From CAJQGY01 sp964523375 (GTDB taxonomy: Bacteria > Pseudomonadota > Gammaproteobacteria > Magnimaribacterales > D2472), in NCBI GenBank assembly GCA_964523375.1, contig CAZFYG010000004.1:1-64000 (forward strand): 64,000 bases of DNA. Reading direction: 5' to 3'. Positions 1-8,451 of this stretch are shown one piece after another. The translations under genes and the position numbers were made by a program. Positions within the stretch are counted from its first letter, which is position 1; each line of letters begins with the position of its first letter. The notes below the pieces were generated by a model. It was not told the DNA's origin and made no database searches. It was given only the letters and a program-made list of their open reading frames with translations.

Positions 1-68
1 AAAAGCCTACTAAAAAAATTATGGAGTACACTGCAAAAATCATGACCTCCTCAAGTACATATATATAA
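1..68 (+). CDS. Possible 3' end of an upstream gene (5' cut by window edge)
   Basis: The frame beginning at base 3 is open from the window edge to a TAA at 66-68, giving about 21 residues ending in SSSTYI. That stop is immediately followed by the ATG of the next gene at 69, the stop-to-start abutment common in this genome. The fragment is too short to assign a family, and an open stretch of 21 codons could occur by chance in such AT-rich DNA. Confidence 0.3.
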   Translation, partial: KPTKKIMEYTAKIMTSSSTYI

Positions 69-806
69 ATGAAAGAAGTACTGCTGTTAGCGATTGTAAG
101 CTTCTTATCTTTATCATTATTAGCTCAGCCTATAGTTAACATAGAAAATCTGCGACATTCCGGAGAGCTAGGGGTCTTTAAATCTATTGGACTTTCGCTC
201 AACTCATCTAGGGGCAATGAAGAAAGAGATGACTATAAGTTAGATCTTTCATTTGCAAAGAATAATGATAGATATGAATCTCTTCTTACATTTAATAATT
301 CTAAAAGGACTAAAGATGAGCTACTAGAAGATAAATCGTCATTCTTGCATGCAAGGTTTTTAAAAAAACTAGAGAGATCGTTTGATGTAGAAACTTATAT
401 TCAATCAAGCAAGAACCCTTTTCAGTCATATAAAAAACGCAACTTAGCCGGAGTGGGAATAAGGCTTAATTCTAAGAGAGATTATAAATTTGGATTAAGT
501 GTTATGAGAGAAATTGAGGAAAGTCTCCTTGGAGAAAATATTTCAACTAACAGGTTAAACTTTTACATTAATAAAAAAATTTTGTTAAGTGGGGATAATA
601 GCTTAGCAACATCAGTATTTTTTCAGCCTTCCATTAATGATCCTAGTAAAGATTATAAGGCCTCAATATTAATGGCATTAAATATTCCAATTTCAGAAAA
701 AATAAAAATTGAAATAAAACTATCTAGTGTTTTAGATAATGATCCTCCAGATATTTCTGAAAAATCCAACCACTCTTTCTCAACAAATTTTAGATATAGT
801 TTTTAA
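69..806 (+). CDS. Predicted DUF481-like outer-membrane protein
   Basis: The 245-residue protein begins with a hydrophobic signal peptide (about residues 1-19, ending LLAQ). The rest alternates short polar and hydrophobic stretches typical of beta strands and ends in aromatic residues (FRYSF), as outer-membrane barrels do. Length and pattern resemble the DUF481 / salt-induced outer-membrane protein family, but no diagnostic motif was seen, so this is a tentative family call. The gene is convergent with the helicase gene, with no base between the two stop codons. Confidence 0.5.
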   Translation: MKEVLLLAIVSFLSLSLLAQPIVNIENLRHSGELGVFKSIGLSLNSSRGNEERDDYKLDLSFAKNNDRYESLLTFNNSKRTKDELLEDKSSFLHARFLKKLERSFDVETYIQSSKNPFQSYKKRNLAGVGIRLNSKRDYKFGLSVMREIEESLLGENISTNRLNFYINKKILLSGDNSLATSVFFQPSINDPSKDYKASILMALNIPISEKIKIEIKLSSVLDNDPPDISEKSNHSFSTNFRYSF

Positions 807-1973
807 CTATTTCATCTGTTGCCACTTTACTGGAACCCCTTCAAGCTGATATCTATTAGACTCTTCTCTTAATTTCTCATACTCAGTCTTTGAAGAATAT
901 ACGGTAACAATTAGAGCATTTTTTTTATTGGCTGTTATTCTTAATACCCTTCCCATTCTTTGAATTCTTTGTCTTTTTGATGAAGATGCACTTAAAATCA
1001 TTGCGCCGTCTGCCTCTGGCATGTCAAACCCCTCATCAAGAGCAGTACAACTAACAAGGACATTTAAATTACCATTTTTAAAGTTATTTAGATTTTCTTC
1101 TCTTTCATTAGAATCTAAGTCTGTGTTGTAAATAGCAGACTTGTAACCTTTTTTATTGATAATGGTATTAAATTCCTTTGCTTGCTTTTTGTTTTCAGTA
1201 AAAACTATCCAGCTATCTCTTTTATATTTTTGTAATAGCTCTATACCAAAAGGTATTCTATTTACTGAATTCTTAACCATTCTTGCTCTATTAAATATGA
1301 GCATTTTGAGCGGATAATCATTCATATTATTCCCGCCAATTGTTGCAGCTCTTCTTTGTATACTTTTAGTAAACTTTTTATATTCGGCCTCTTCACTATT
1401 TGTCATAGCTGCGTATGCATAGAGAAGTTTAAAATTAACAATTACCTCATCTTCTCTGGCATCAATATAGTCGTAATCAAAAATAATGTCCCCAAGGATT
1501 TTTCTTATAATAATATAAAAATTATCATCGTAATCTCGTTCTGGGGTTGCTGATAGCCCAAGAGTTGCATGCCAATTATTTGTAAGGGTTTCTCCTCTTT
1601 TCTCAGTTCCAATTTTATGACATTCATCAACTATCAGAAGGGTCTTTGAGGCATCAAAATTTTCAATAATATTTTTTACAGAATCAATTGTTGAAATAGT
1701 GATTTTGGAAAGTTTATCTAAACGCTCCCCTCCTCCATTTAAAGCTATTTCGTTATTTTGGAAAGAAAGCTGAAGCCCCTCATACCATTGGTCTAGTAGT
1801 GCGATTGATGGAACAACAATGAAGATAGTATTATTGCTATTTTCTTCTAGATATTTTTTTAAACAATGAATTGCGAATACTGTCTTGCCTCCGCCAGTTA
1901 CAACCTTGACGATGCCTCTTTTTCTTTCCCACCATAAAGGAAATGCTGCCTCTTGCCATTCTCTTAGCTTCAA
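807..1973 (-). CDS. Superfamily II DEAD/DEAH-type helicase
   Basis: This 388-residue protein is a minimal SF2 helicase core. An N-terminal LREWQ is followed by Walker A GGGKT (about 27-31), VVPSIALLDQWY, a DECH box (about 116-119), SATP (about 141-144) and a second RecA-like domain ending in QRIQRMGRVLR (motif VI). The order and the DECH box resemble the XPB/RAD25-like and type III restriction-subunit-like groups. There is no nuclease or methyltransferase domain. The start is TTG at 1973, overlapping the trpC stop as TTGA, so it is probably translated with the trp genes. The substrate is unknown, and this is not a usual trp-operon member. Confidence 0.8.
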   Translation of the reverse strand: MKLREWQEAAFPLWWERKRGIVKVVTGGGKTVFAIHCLKKYLEENSNNTIFIVVPSIALLDQWYEGLQLSFQNNEIALNGGGERLDKLSKITISTIDSVKNIIENFDASKTLLIVDECHKIGTEKRGETLTNNWHATLGLSATPERDYDDNFYIIIRKILGDIIFDYDYIDAREDEVIVNFKLLYAYAAMTNSEEAEYKKFTKSIQRRAATIGGNNMNDYPLKMLIFNRARMVKNSVNRIPFGIELLQKYKRDSWIVFTENKKQAKEFNTIINKKGYKSAIYNTDLDSNEREENLNNFKNGNLNVLVSCTALDEGFDMPEADGAMILSASSSKRQRIQRMGRVLRITANKKNALIVTVYSSKTEYEKLREESNRYQLEGVPVKWQQMK

Positions 1974-2719
1974 GCAAGCCCACCTTTCATAAGACTTTCA
2001 CCAATTAAAAAAACATGGATTCCATTTTCTTTTAATAATTTAATATCTGATTTCCTTTTTATGCCGGATTCAGACACAAAAATATTTTCTCCTTTAAATT
2101 GTTTCTTTAAATTGATTGAGTTATTTATATCAACATCAAAAGTTTTGAGGTTCCTATTATTTACTCCAATAATAGCGTTTTTAAAACACTCCACGCGCCT
2201 AAGCTCATTGATGTCATGGACTTCAATTAAATAATCGAGCTTAAGTGATTCAGCGAGCATTACGAAGCTCTTTAGCTGTTCGTCATTTAGAATGCTTGCG
2301 ATAAGCAATATGCAATCGGCGCCCATCAGTTTTGCTTCGTATAGCTGATATTCATCAATCATAAAATCTTTTCTAAGAATAGGAAGCTTTGTATGTCGCT
2401 TAACTTCTTCTAAATACTTTGAACTTCCTTTAAAATAGGATTCTTCTGTAAGAATGGAAAGTGCAGATGCGCCAATACTTTCGTATTCTTTCGCCTTGCT
2501 AACCGGATTAAAATTATGAGAAATAATCCCAGCACTCGGTGATGCTTTTTTTATTTCTGCAATAATAGCCTCATCCTTTTTTAATAAACTTTTCTTAAAA
2601 TTAGGATCTGCTAGAGTTAAATTTTCTATTTGAGACTTTAAATGATCTAAAGACTTTGATTCTTTTCTTTTGTCTATAGTAATTATAGTCTTCTCAACTA
2701 TTTCTTTTAATATGCTCAT
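1970..2719 (-). CDS. trpC: Indole-3-glycerol-phosphate synthase
   Basis: TrpC closes the indole ring by converting carboxyphenylamino-deoxyribulose phosphate to indole-3-glycerol phosphate in tryptophan synthesis. The 249-residue protein carries the family signatures: KKASPSAG near residue 58, LTEESYFKG, the catalytic-lysine segment LRKDFMIDEYQ, and GVNNRNLKTF and SESGI near the C-terminal end of the barrel. It is monofunctional, with no fused TrpF domain. The start overlaps the trpD stop (TGATG), consistent with translational coupling. Length is normal for a single-domain TrpC. Confidence 0.95.
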   Translation of the reverse strand: MSILKEIVEKTIITIDKRKESKSLDHLKSQIENLTLADPNFKKSLLKKDEAIIAEIKKASPSAGIISHNFNPVSKAKEYESIGASALSILTEESYFKGSSKYLEEVKRHTKLPILRKDFMIDEYQLYEAKLMGADCILLIASILNDEQLKSFVMLAESLKLDYLIEVHDINELRRVECFKNAIIGVNNRNLKTFDVDINNSINLKKQFKGENIFVSESGIKRKSDIKLLKENGIHVFLIGESLMKGGLA

Positions 2720-3726
2720 CAGAGATTTGACTCCCTTACATATGCATTCAATTTATTCATAGCGCTTCCGTCATTCATCAGAGCAAAAGCCTGCTCTACG
2801 CCTTCAGAAATAGAATTGGCTTGTTTCGATAAATATAAGCTTGCAGCTGAGTTCAGCGCAATCATATCTTGAACTGCTGAGCTTTTTCCTGAAAAAGCAT
2901 CCTTAACAAGGTCTAAACTTTCAATAGGTGAATTTGCTGTAATTTCAGCCAAAGGCCTATTACTTAAAGAGAATTCTTCTGGAGATATTTCATAGTTAAT
3001 AATTTTTCCATTCTTTAATTCTGATATGTATGTTTTGCCAGAAATAGTTATCTCATCCAAACCATCCTCTCCATGCACTACCATTACATGTTCCATGCCT
3101 AGATTTTTAGAAACAGAAGAAAAAGTCTTCAAGAGATTTTTATTATAGACTCCGATAATCTGCTTCTTTGCTTCGCAAGGATTGGTATGGGGACCAAGTA
3201 AATTAAAGATCGTTTTTTGCGCGATTCTTTGCCTTGCTGGCATAACAAACCTCATAGAGCTATGGTGAAGAGGCGCATAAAGAAAAACAAATCCTACCTT
3301 GTTGAAAACCTTTAAAAGCTTTTCTCTATCATGTGATATATCAGCACCTGCAATCATTAGAAAATCTGCACTTCCTGATTTGCTAGAAACCGCCTTATTT
3401 CCATGCTTTGTCACTAAAGCACCTCCAGCAGAAGCAACAAATGAAGATGCAGTCGAGCAGTTAAAAGTATGAATGCCAGAGCCTCCTGTACCACAAGTAT
3501 CGATGTGATTACCATCGCCAATCTTGAACTTTAAAGATTTCTCTTTCATGACTGAGGCTGCTGCAGTAATTTCTACTTCACTAGGACCTTTTGCATTAAG
3601 AGCTAATAAGAATTTTTCGATTTCAAGATCACCAACCTTGTCAGTCATGATCTCATTAATGGCTAGCTGCATCTCATCAAAACTGAGATCTGTATGATCT
3701 TGTATCTTATTTATTATAGATTTCAT
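2719..3726 (-). CDS. trpD: Anthranilate phosphoribosyltransferase
   Basis: TrpD transfers phosphoribose from PRPP to anthranilate in the second committed step of tryptophan synthesis. The 335-residue protein has the PRPP-binding glycine-rich segment DTCGTGGSG followed by FNCSTASSFV, then KHGNKAVSSKSGSAD, and the RFVMPARQRIAQKTIFNLLGP stretch is split here as RFVMPAR and FNLLGPHTNP, all typical of the family. It is a separate protein, not fused to TrpG. The start shares one base with the trpG stop (TAATG). Confidence 0.95.
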   Translation of the reverse strand: MKSIINKIQDHTDLSFDEMQLAINEIMTDKVGDLEIEKFLLALNAKGPSEVEITAAASVMKEKSLKFKIGDGNHIDTCGTGGSGIHTFNCSTASSFVASAGGALVTKHGNKAVSSKSGSADFLMIAGADISHDREKLLKVFNKVGFVFLYAPLHHSSMRFVMPARQRIAQKTIFNLLGPHTNPCEAKKQIIGVYNKNLLKTFSSVSKNLGMEHVMVVHGEDGLDEITISGKTYISELKNGKIINYEISPEEFSLSNRPLAEITANSPIESLDLVKDAFSGKSSAVQDMIALNSAASLYLSKQANSISEGVEQAFALMNDGSAMNKLNAYVRESNL

Positions 3727-4289
3727 TATATCGATATAAAGTTTTGAATTAATCTCATTCCGTATTCTGTATCTATAGATTCTGGATGAAACTGTACTCC
3801 ATATATTGGTTTATTTTCATGCTCAATTGCCATTATGACATCCGTATCATTTTCTAGTGTTGCTATTATTTTTAGTTCCTTTGGAAGAGTATTTTTTTCA
3901 ACTATAAGGCTGTGATATCTAACAACTGAATATAATTCTTCGATGCCGCTAAAAATACTATCGCCACTATGTTTTATATTTGATTTTTTTCCATGGCATA
4001 GCTCGTTAGCTTTGATAATATTGCCGCCAAATGCTGCTCCTATTGACTGATGACCAAGACATACACCAAGAATTGGGACATTTGCAGATTGTATTAATTC
4101 AACTGAGATTCCAGCCTCTGATGGCGTACATGGTCCCGGAGATATAACTATTTTGTCAGGTTTCATATCCAATACCTGCTCCACAGACAGTTGATCATTT
4201 CTTACTACCTTTATGTTTTTTTCAAACTCTCCAATATAATGGACAAGGTTATAGGTAAAACTATCATAATTATCTATTACAAGAATCAT
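3726..4289 (-). CDS. trpG: Anthranilate synthase glutamine amidotransferase subunit
   Basis: This 187-residue class I amidotransferase supplies ammonia from glutamine to TrpE. Visible signatures are the N-terminal DNYDSFTYNLV, the oxyanion segment SPGPCTP, the nucleophile elbow GVCLGHQSIG with the catalytic cysteine, and the C-terminal QFHPESI with the catalytic His and Glu. The start overlaps the trpE stop as ATGA. The same subunit might also serve 4-aminobenzoate synthesis (PabA), as known for some bacteria; no separate pabA is visible here. Confidence 0.95.
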   Translation of the reverse strand: MILVIDNYDSFTYNLVHYIGEFEKNIKVVRNDQLSVEQVLDMKPDKIVISPGPCTPSEAGISVELIQSANVPILGVCLGHQSIGAAFGGNIIKANELCHGKKSNIKHSGDSIFSGIEELYSVVRYHSLIVEKNTLPKELKIIATLENDTDVIMAIEHENKPIYGVQFHPESIDTEYGMRLIQNFISI

Positions 4290-5752
4290 TCAATCATCTC
4301 CAAGGCATCTAAAAAAACTTTTGCTTTTTGCTTACATTCATTCCATTCATTTTCTGGAATTGAATCAGCAACTATGCCTGCCCCGGCTCCTACATGTATT
4401 ACATCATCTTTAATTACCGCTGTTCTTATTGCTATTGCTGTATCAATATTTCCATTCCATGAAATATAACCAATAGCACCTCCATATATTCCTCTTGAAC
4501 TTGGTTCAATTTCATTAATAATTTCCATAGCTCTTATCTTTGGAGCACCTGACAACGTTCCCGCAGGAAGAGCAGATTTCATGGCATCTATATAATCAAA
4601 CTTATCCGATATTTCGCCCACCACATTTGAAACTATATGCATGACATGCGAGTATTTTTCAATGATCATTTTATCGGTGACTCTAACTGATCCTAGTTTA
4701 GAAACTCTACCAACATCATTTCTTCCAAGATCAATAAGCATCAAATGCTCAGCCAGCTCTTTAGGGTCGCTTAAAAGATCTAGCTCATTTTTTCTATCCT
4801 CAACGTCATCAATGCCTCTTCTTCTTGTTCCTGCTATTGGCCTTAAAGTTAACTCAGCATCCTCCAATCTAACTAGTATTTCTGGAGAAGCGCCAACAAC
4901 CTGGCATTCATCAAGATTCAAGAAATACATATAAGGAGATGGATTTAATTGTCTGAGAGCCATATACAACGTAAATGGATCAGAGTTGAATGGTAGTGAA
5001 AAATCTTGGGCTAAAACAACTTGAAAAATATCACCTTCTTTAATGTAATTTTTTGCTTTATTTACCGCGCTTAAATACTCTTCTTTTTCAAAATTAGAGT
5101 TGAAGCTTAGTTTTCCTGTTGGTTTTTTAAAGCATATATTTTGACTTTCAGGCTTTGAGTTAAAAATATTTTCTATCTTCAAAATCTGCTCTAAAGCATC
5201 CTCATAACTATTATCTCTTGGGTCGGTATTAAAAATAATCTGAATAGATTCTTCTATATTATCAAAGACTATTAACTTCTCTGCCTTTACAAGATATATC
5301 TCGGGCATGTGGTCTTTGAACTTTGAATTTTTAGCAGGCAGATCTCCAATTTTTGCCTCAGCATACCCTGCGCTCTCATATGCAAAAAAACCGACGTAGC
5401 CTCCAAAAAATCTTGGTAAATCTTTTATATAAGGAGCTTTATAATTTTTAGTCAGTGTTCTTATGCTGCTTAATGGGTCATCTGAAATAAATGAATCGGC
5501 GATGCCATTAGATATGGTTTCAACTTTTTTTCCAGAGACCTTGATCGTCTCTATACAATCTAAGCCAATAATGGAGTATTGAGCCCACTTTTCACCGCCC
5601 TCTACAGACTCAAGTAGAAAAGTATTTTTAACTCCATTAAGTCTTGAGTAGATCGTTAAAGGAGTTTCATTTTTAATCGATAATTTTTTAACTATAGGAA
5701 TCATAGAAAAACCTTGATTCACATAACTAGAAAACTCATCTTTAGTAATCAT
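4286..5752 (-). CDS. trpE: Anthranilate synthase component I
   Basis: TrpE converts chorismate to anthranilate using ammonia from TrpG. The 488-residue protein has the N-terminal LLES segment associated with tryptophan feedback in the family, and the chorismate-binding C-terminal half with PIAGTRRRG, LPAGTLSGAPKIRAMEII, RGIYGGAIGY and GAGIVADSIPENEW. No leader peptide or attenuator precedes it: its start overlaps the stop of the DUF192 gene by four bases (ATGA). Control at a distance or by feedback inhibition is therefore more likely than classical attenuation at this position. Confidence 0.95.
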   Translation of the reverse strand: MITKDEFSSYVNQGFSMIPIVKKLSIKNETPLTIYSRLNGVKNTFLLESVEGGEKWAQYSIIGLDCIETIKVSGKKVETISNGIADSFISDDPLSSIRTLTKNYKAPYIKDLPRFFGGYVGFFAYESAGYAEAKIGDLPAKNSKFKDHMPEIYLVKAEKLIVFDNIEESIQIIFNTDPRDNSYEDALEQILKIENIFNSKPESQNICFKKPTGKLSFNSNFEKEEYLSAVNKAKNYIKEGDIFQVVLAQDFSLPFNSDPFTLYMALRQLNPSPYMYFLNLDECQVVGASPEILVRLEDAELTLRPIAGTRRRGIDDVEDRKNELDLLSDPKELAEHLMLIDLGRNDVGRVSKLGSVRVTDKMIIEKYSHVMHIVSNVVGEISDKFDYIDAMKSALPAGTLSGAPKIRAMEIINEIEPSSRGIYGGAIGYISWNGNIDTAIAIRTAVIKDDVIHVGAGAGIVADSIPENEWNECKQKAKVFLDALEMIE

Positions 5753-6192
5753 TTTATTAAAATATTTTTTAGATTTATAGTATCGCCAATATTGATATTA
5801 TTATCATTAAACCAGCCCTTATTAACCTCAAGAGCATAAGGAAGTGGCTTGCTTGAGCAAACTGATGCATTTGATAATGGCACCATATCATATATATCAA
5901 TTATTTCTCCCTGTGCATCTATATAAGCAACACTTATTGGGAAAAACGTATTCTTCATCCACATGCATTGTTTTTTAGGGAAATCCCAAATAAAAAACAT
6001 TCCATGATTGTCAGGCATGCTTTTTTTAAACATTAAGCCTTTTTTTCTTTCATTGAAAGTGTCTGCTATTTCGATCTTGGAGAGGTATTGATTTAAGCTA
6101 ATCTCACTCGATGCATTGCTCGAGAGAACAAATAAAAAAAGCCAAGTAAATTTAAAGAATTTTAGATCGAAGTGTTGAAATAGTTTTCTCAT
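5749..6192 (-). CDS. Exported DUF192 family protein
   Basis: The ATG at 6192 gives 147 residues with a plausible signal peptide (a basic start, then FTWLFLFVLSSNASS) and a DUF192 domain: RKKGLMFKKSMPDNHGMFF, CMWMKNTFFPISVAY and the ALEVNKGWF stretch. A longer reading from 6270 would put 26 non-signal-like residues in front, so the shorter start is chosen. It overlaps the 3' end of rpe by 41 bases. DUF192 proteins are small secreted or periplasmic proteins of unclear function. Confidence 0.8.
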   Translation of the reverse strand: MRKLFQHFDLKFFKFTWLFLFVLSSNASSEISLNQYLSKIEIADTFNERKKGLMFKKSMPDNHGMFFIWDFPKKQCMWMKNTFFPISVAYIDAQGEIIDIYDMVPLSNASVCSSKPLPYALEVNKGWFNDNNINIGDTINLKNILIK

Positions 6193-6817
6193 AATCTTCG
6201 GTATTAAAAATTGCTGAACCAGCAACAAAAGTGTCTGCGCCTGCTTGAGATGCAAGCCCAATGGTCTCATTATTTATGCCGCCATCAATCTCTAAGCGAA
6301 TCTCTTTGCCAGTAGCATCAATCATTTTGCGAACTTTAGCTATTTTTTCAAGAGAACTATGGATAAAAGACTGGCCACCAAAACCAGGATTTACACTCAT
6401 AATTAACACAAGATCTAAATCTTCTAAAACATTTTCTAGAATACTTAAGGGAGTCGCTGGATTAAACACAAGCCCAGCTTTGCAGTCAGATTCTTTTATT
6501 GCACTTATAGATCTATGGACATGCCTTGATGCCTCGGGATGAAAGCTGATCAGGTCTGCGCCTGCTTTAATGAAATCTTGAGCAAGATGATCTACAGGAT
6601 CAATCATTAAATGAACATCTATAAACTCTGTAATACCATAGTCTCGAAGAGACTTACACACCATTGGGCCAATAGTTAAATTGGGAACATAGTGGTTGTC
6701 CATTACATCAAAATGAATCCAGTCTGCACCTGCCTTAAGTACATTTTTTACTTCTTCACCAAGTGTTGCAAAATTTGAGGCTAAAATAGATGGTGCAATT
6801 ATATTTTTTTTATCCAT
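6152..6817 (-). CDS. rpe: Ribulose-phosphate 3-epimerase
   Basis: Rpe interconverts ribulose-5-phosphate and xylulose-5-phosphate in the pentose phosphate pathway. The 221-residue TIM barrel shows APSILASNFATLG at the N-terminus, HFDVMDNHYVPN (metal and catalytic Asp), DVHLMI, MSVNPGFGGQSF, and the second catalytic region RLEIDGGIN, followed by AGSAIF. It sits just upstream of the trp genes, an arrangement also known from Pseudomonas, where rpe and gph precede trpE. Confidence 0.95.
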   Translation of the reverse strand: MDKKNIIAPSILASNFATLGEEVKNVLKAGADWIHFDVMDNHYVPNLTIGPMVCKSLRDYGITEFIDVHLMIDPVDHLAQDFIKAGADLISFHPEASRHVHRSISAIKESDCKAGLVFNPATPLSILENVLEDLDLVLIMSVNPGFGGQSFIHSSLEKIAKVRKMIDATGKEIRLEIDGGINNETIGLASQAGADTFVAGSAIFNTEDYEKTISTLRSKIL

Positions 6818-6820
6818 ACA

Positions 6821-7492
6821 TTAATTCTCTTCTTTAAATGATTTATTGGCAAGGCCTAGACGATCAATAGTTCCTGTATCTATCCATGTCTTTTGAGATA
6901 TCTCTGCTGTTACTTTTTTATCTTGTATATATTTTTTCAGTACAGATCCCCAAATACTATATGGAGCAATCAGGTTGTCGGTATTATTAAAAATACTAGG
7001 ATTTATTATCGAAATGCCACTCCAAGTAAAATCATTGGAGGATTCATTGATAGATACTTTTGAGCCATTAAGCGAGAAATCACCATCAGAGTTGTGCTCA
7101 GGATTAGGTACTCCGATAATATGTGCTAACTCAACATGTTTATGCATATCCCTAAGGTTGATTGAATGGTAAATATCTGCATTTAACAAAAGGAAGGGCT
7201 CTTCACCCAGTAATTTGAGCGCCTTCTTGACCCCTCCTCCAGTTCCAAGAGGTTCTGTTTCTTCAGAAAAAGCTATTTTTGTATCAGGAAATTTTTCAAA
7301 AACATGCCTTTTAATTTTCTCACCTAGATGAGAGGTATTTATGATAATTTCTTCAAAACCAGAATCGACTAATTTTTCTATATTTCTTTGTATAAGCGAT
7401 TTGCCTCCAACCATTAAATTAGGTTTAGGGACAGTATTGGTAAGGGGCCTTAGCCTTTTTCCGAGTCCAGCAGCAAGAATCATTGCTTTCAT
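6821..7492 (-). CDS. murU: Sugar-1-phosphate nucleotidyltransferase, probable MurU
   Basis: The 223-residue protein is a short RmlA/GlmU-fold nucleotidyltransferase with the signature AAGLGKRLRPLTNTVPKPN at residues 7-25, GGKSLI, EPLGTGGGVKKAL and LLNADIYH (metal-binding Asp). Immediately upstream lies an aminoglycoside-phosphotransferase-like kinase that overlaps it by four bases. That pair is the hallmark of the AmgK-MurU bypass, in which N-acetylmuramate 1-phosphate is converted to UDP-MurNAc during peptidoglycan recycling. The enzymatic assignment rests on length and gene context. Confidence 0.8.
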   Translation of the reverse strand: MKAMILAAGLGKRLRPLTNTVPKPNLMVGGKSLIQRNIEKLVDSGFEEIIINTSHLGEKIKRHVFEKFPDTKIAFSEETEPLGTGGGVKKALKLLGEEPFLLLNADIYHSINLRDMHKHVELAHIIGVPNPEHNSDGDFSLNGSKVSINESSNDFTWSGISIINPSIFNNTDNLIAPYSIWGSVLKKYIQDKKVTAEISQKTWIDTGTIDRLGLANKSFKEEN

Positions 7493-8451
7493 AACTGATT
7501 AATCCTGCTTACCATTTCTGGTTTAACATTATTTCTTAATTCACTTTTTAAAGAAGCATAATGATTTGGTAAGATCTCAATAAAATTATCTAGTATTTGA
7601 GGAAGATCTTTAAGTCTATATGATCTGCCAGAATTGAAATATATATAAGGTAATGTTCCAAGAATTCTCATCCCTCTTTGAATTCCTCCCCACCTAAGCC
7701 ATTCATAGGTATCGAGACTGCTCACATCTAGATTTGATATTTTATTATAAAGATCTAATTTATTAAGAATTTCTTTTTTGTGTATTGGGTAATAATGATC
7801 TATAAATATTCCTGCTAAGTCTATTCCAATTGGACCATGAGTTAAATCTTGGAAATCAATAACGCATAACTGCTTATCTTTGTTGTAGTGAAGATTTCTT
7901 CTTTCAAAATCAAAGTGACAGTTCATCCATGGCTGATCTTCAAGCTTTTCAAGAGCTTCATCGCGAAGATCATCAAGCTCTGATTCTAAAGATATTTTAA
8001 GAAAGCGATCTAGGAAAAACTCTTTCATCATATCCATTTGATTTGATAATAAAGATGAGTCAAGCGAAGACAATTGAGGGATCATAGCTTGCTGTAGTTT
8101 TGGAAGAATTGATATTGCATCATCTAATACATCTAGGCTGGCTTCCTTAGACATGTCGATGTCTATTAATGCTTCATCACCAAGGTCTTGCTGAACTGTT
8201 ATACCTATCTCCAGATCATGTGAGATGATTTTTGGTGATGGTATATTCTCTCTCTGCAAAAATTCTGAAAGTCTTACAAATTTCTTATGGCTTCCGAGAG
8301 CTGGATCCAAATAACATAAAACCAATGATTCTTTATTATTTAAATGCAGACGATAATACTCTCTTCCGCTAGCTTCAAGTTTTAATGCCTCTATCTCAGT
8401 GGCATCATACCCAAGCTTGTTTGTTATATTTTTTAGCTTATCTTGATTCAA
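7489..8451 (-). CDS. amgK: Sugar kinase of the APH fold, probable AmgK
   Basis: This 320-residue protein has an aminoglycoside-phosphotransferase/choline-kinase fold with the Brenner motif MNCHFDFERRNLHY (HxDxxxxN) and the metal-binding segment CVIDFQDLTHGPIGIDLAG. Paired and overlapping with murU, it probably phosphorylates N-acetylmuramate (and perhaps GlcNAc) at the anomeric position. The start is a TTG at 8451, directly after the TAA of the upstream SDR gene. An alternative general APH kinase role cannot be excluded. Confidence 0.78.
   Translation of the reverse strand: MNQDKLKNITNKLGYDATEIEALKLEASGREYYRLHLNNKESLVLCYLDPALGSHKKFVRLSEFLQRENIPSPKIISHDLEIGITVQQDLGDEALIDIDMSKEASLDVLDDAISILPKLQQAMIPQLSSLDSSLLSNQMDMMKEFFLDRFLKISLESELDDLRDEALEKLEDQPWMNCHFDFERRNLHYNKDKQLCVIDFQDLTHGPIGIDLAGIFIDHYYPIHKKEILNKLDLYNKISNLDVSSLDTYEWLRWGGIQRGMRILGTLPYIYFNSGRSYRLKDLPQILDNFIEILPNHYASLKSELRNNVKPEMVSRINQL

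Noticed and set aside
4191..4469. An open frame on the plus strand inside trpG/trpE
   Set aside because: It lies wholly opposite conserved trp genes and its product has no recognisable features, so it is a shadow frame.
5500..5760. A trp attenuator or leader peptide before trpE
   Set aside because: trpE starts inside the stop of the DUF192 gene, leaving no leader space, and no tandem Trp codons were seen.
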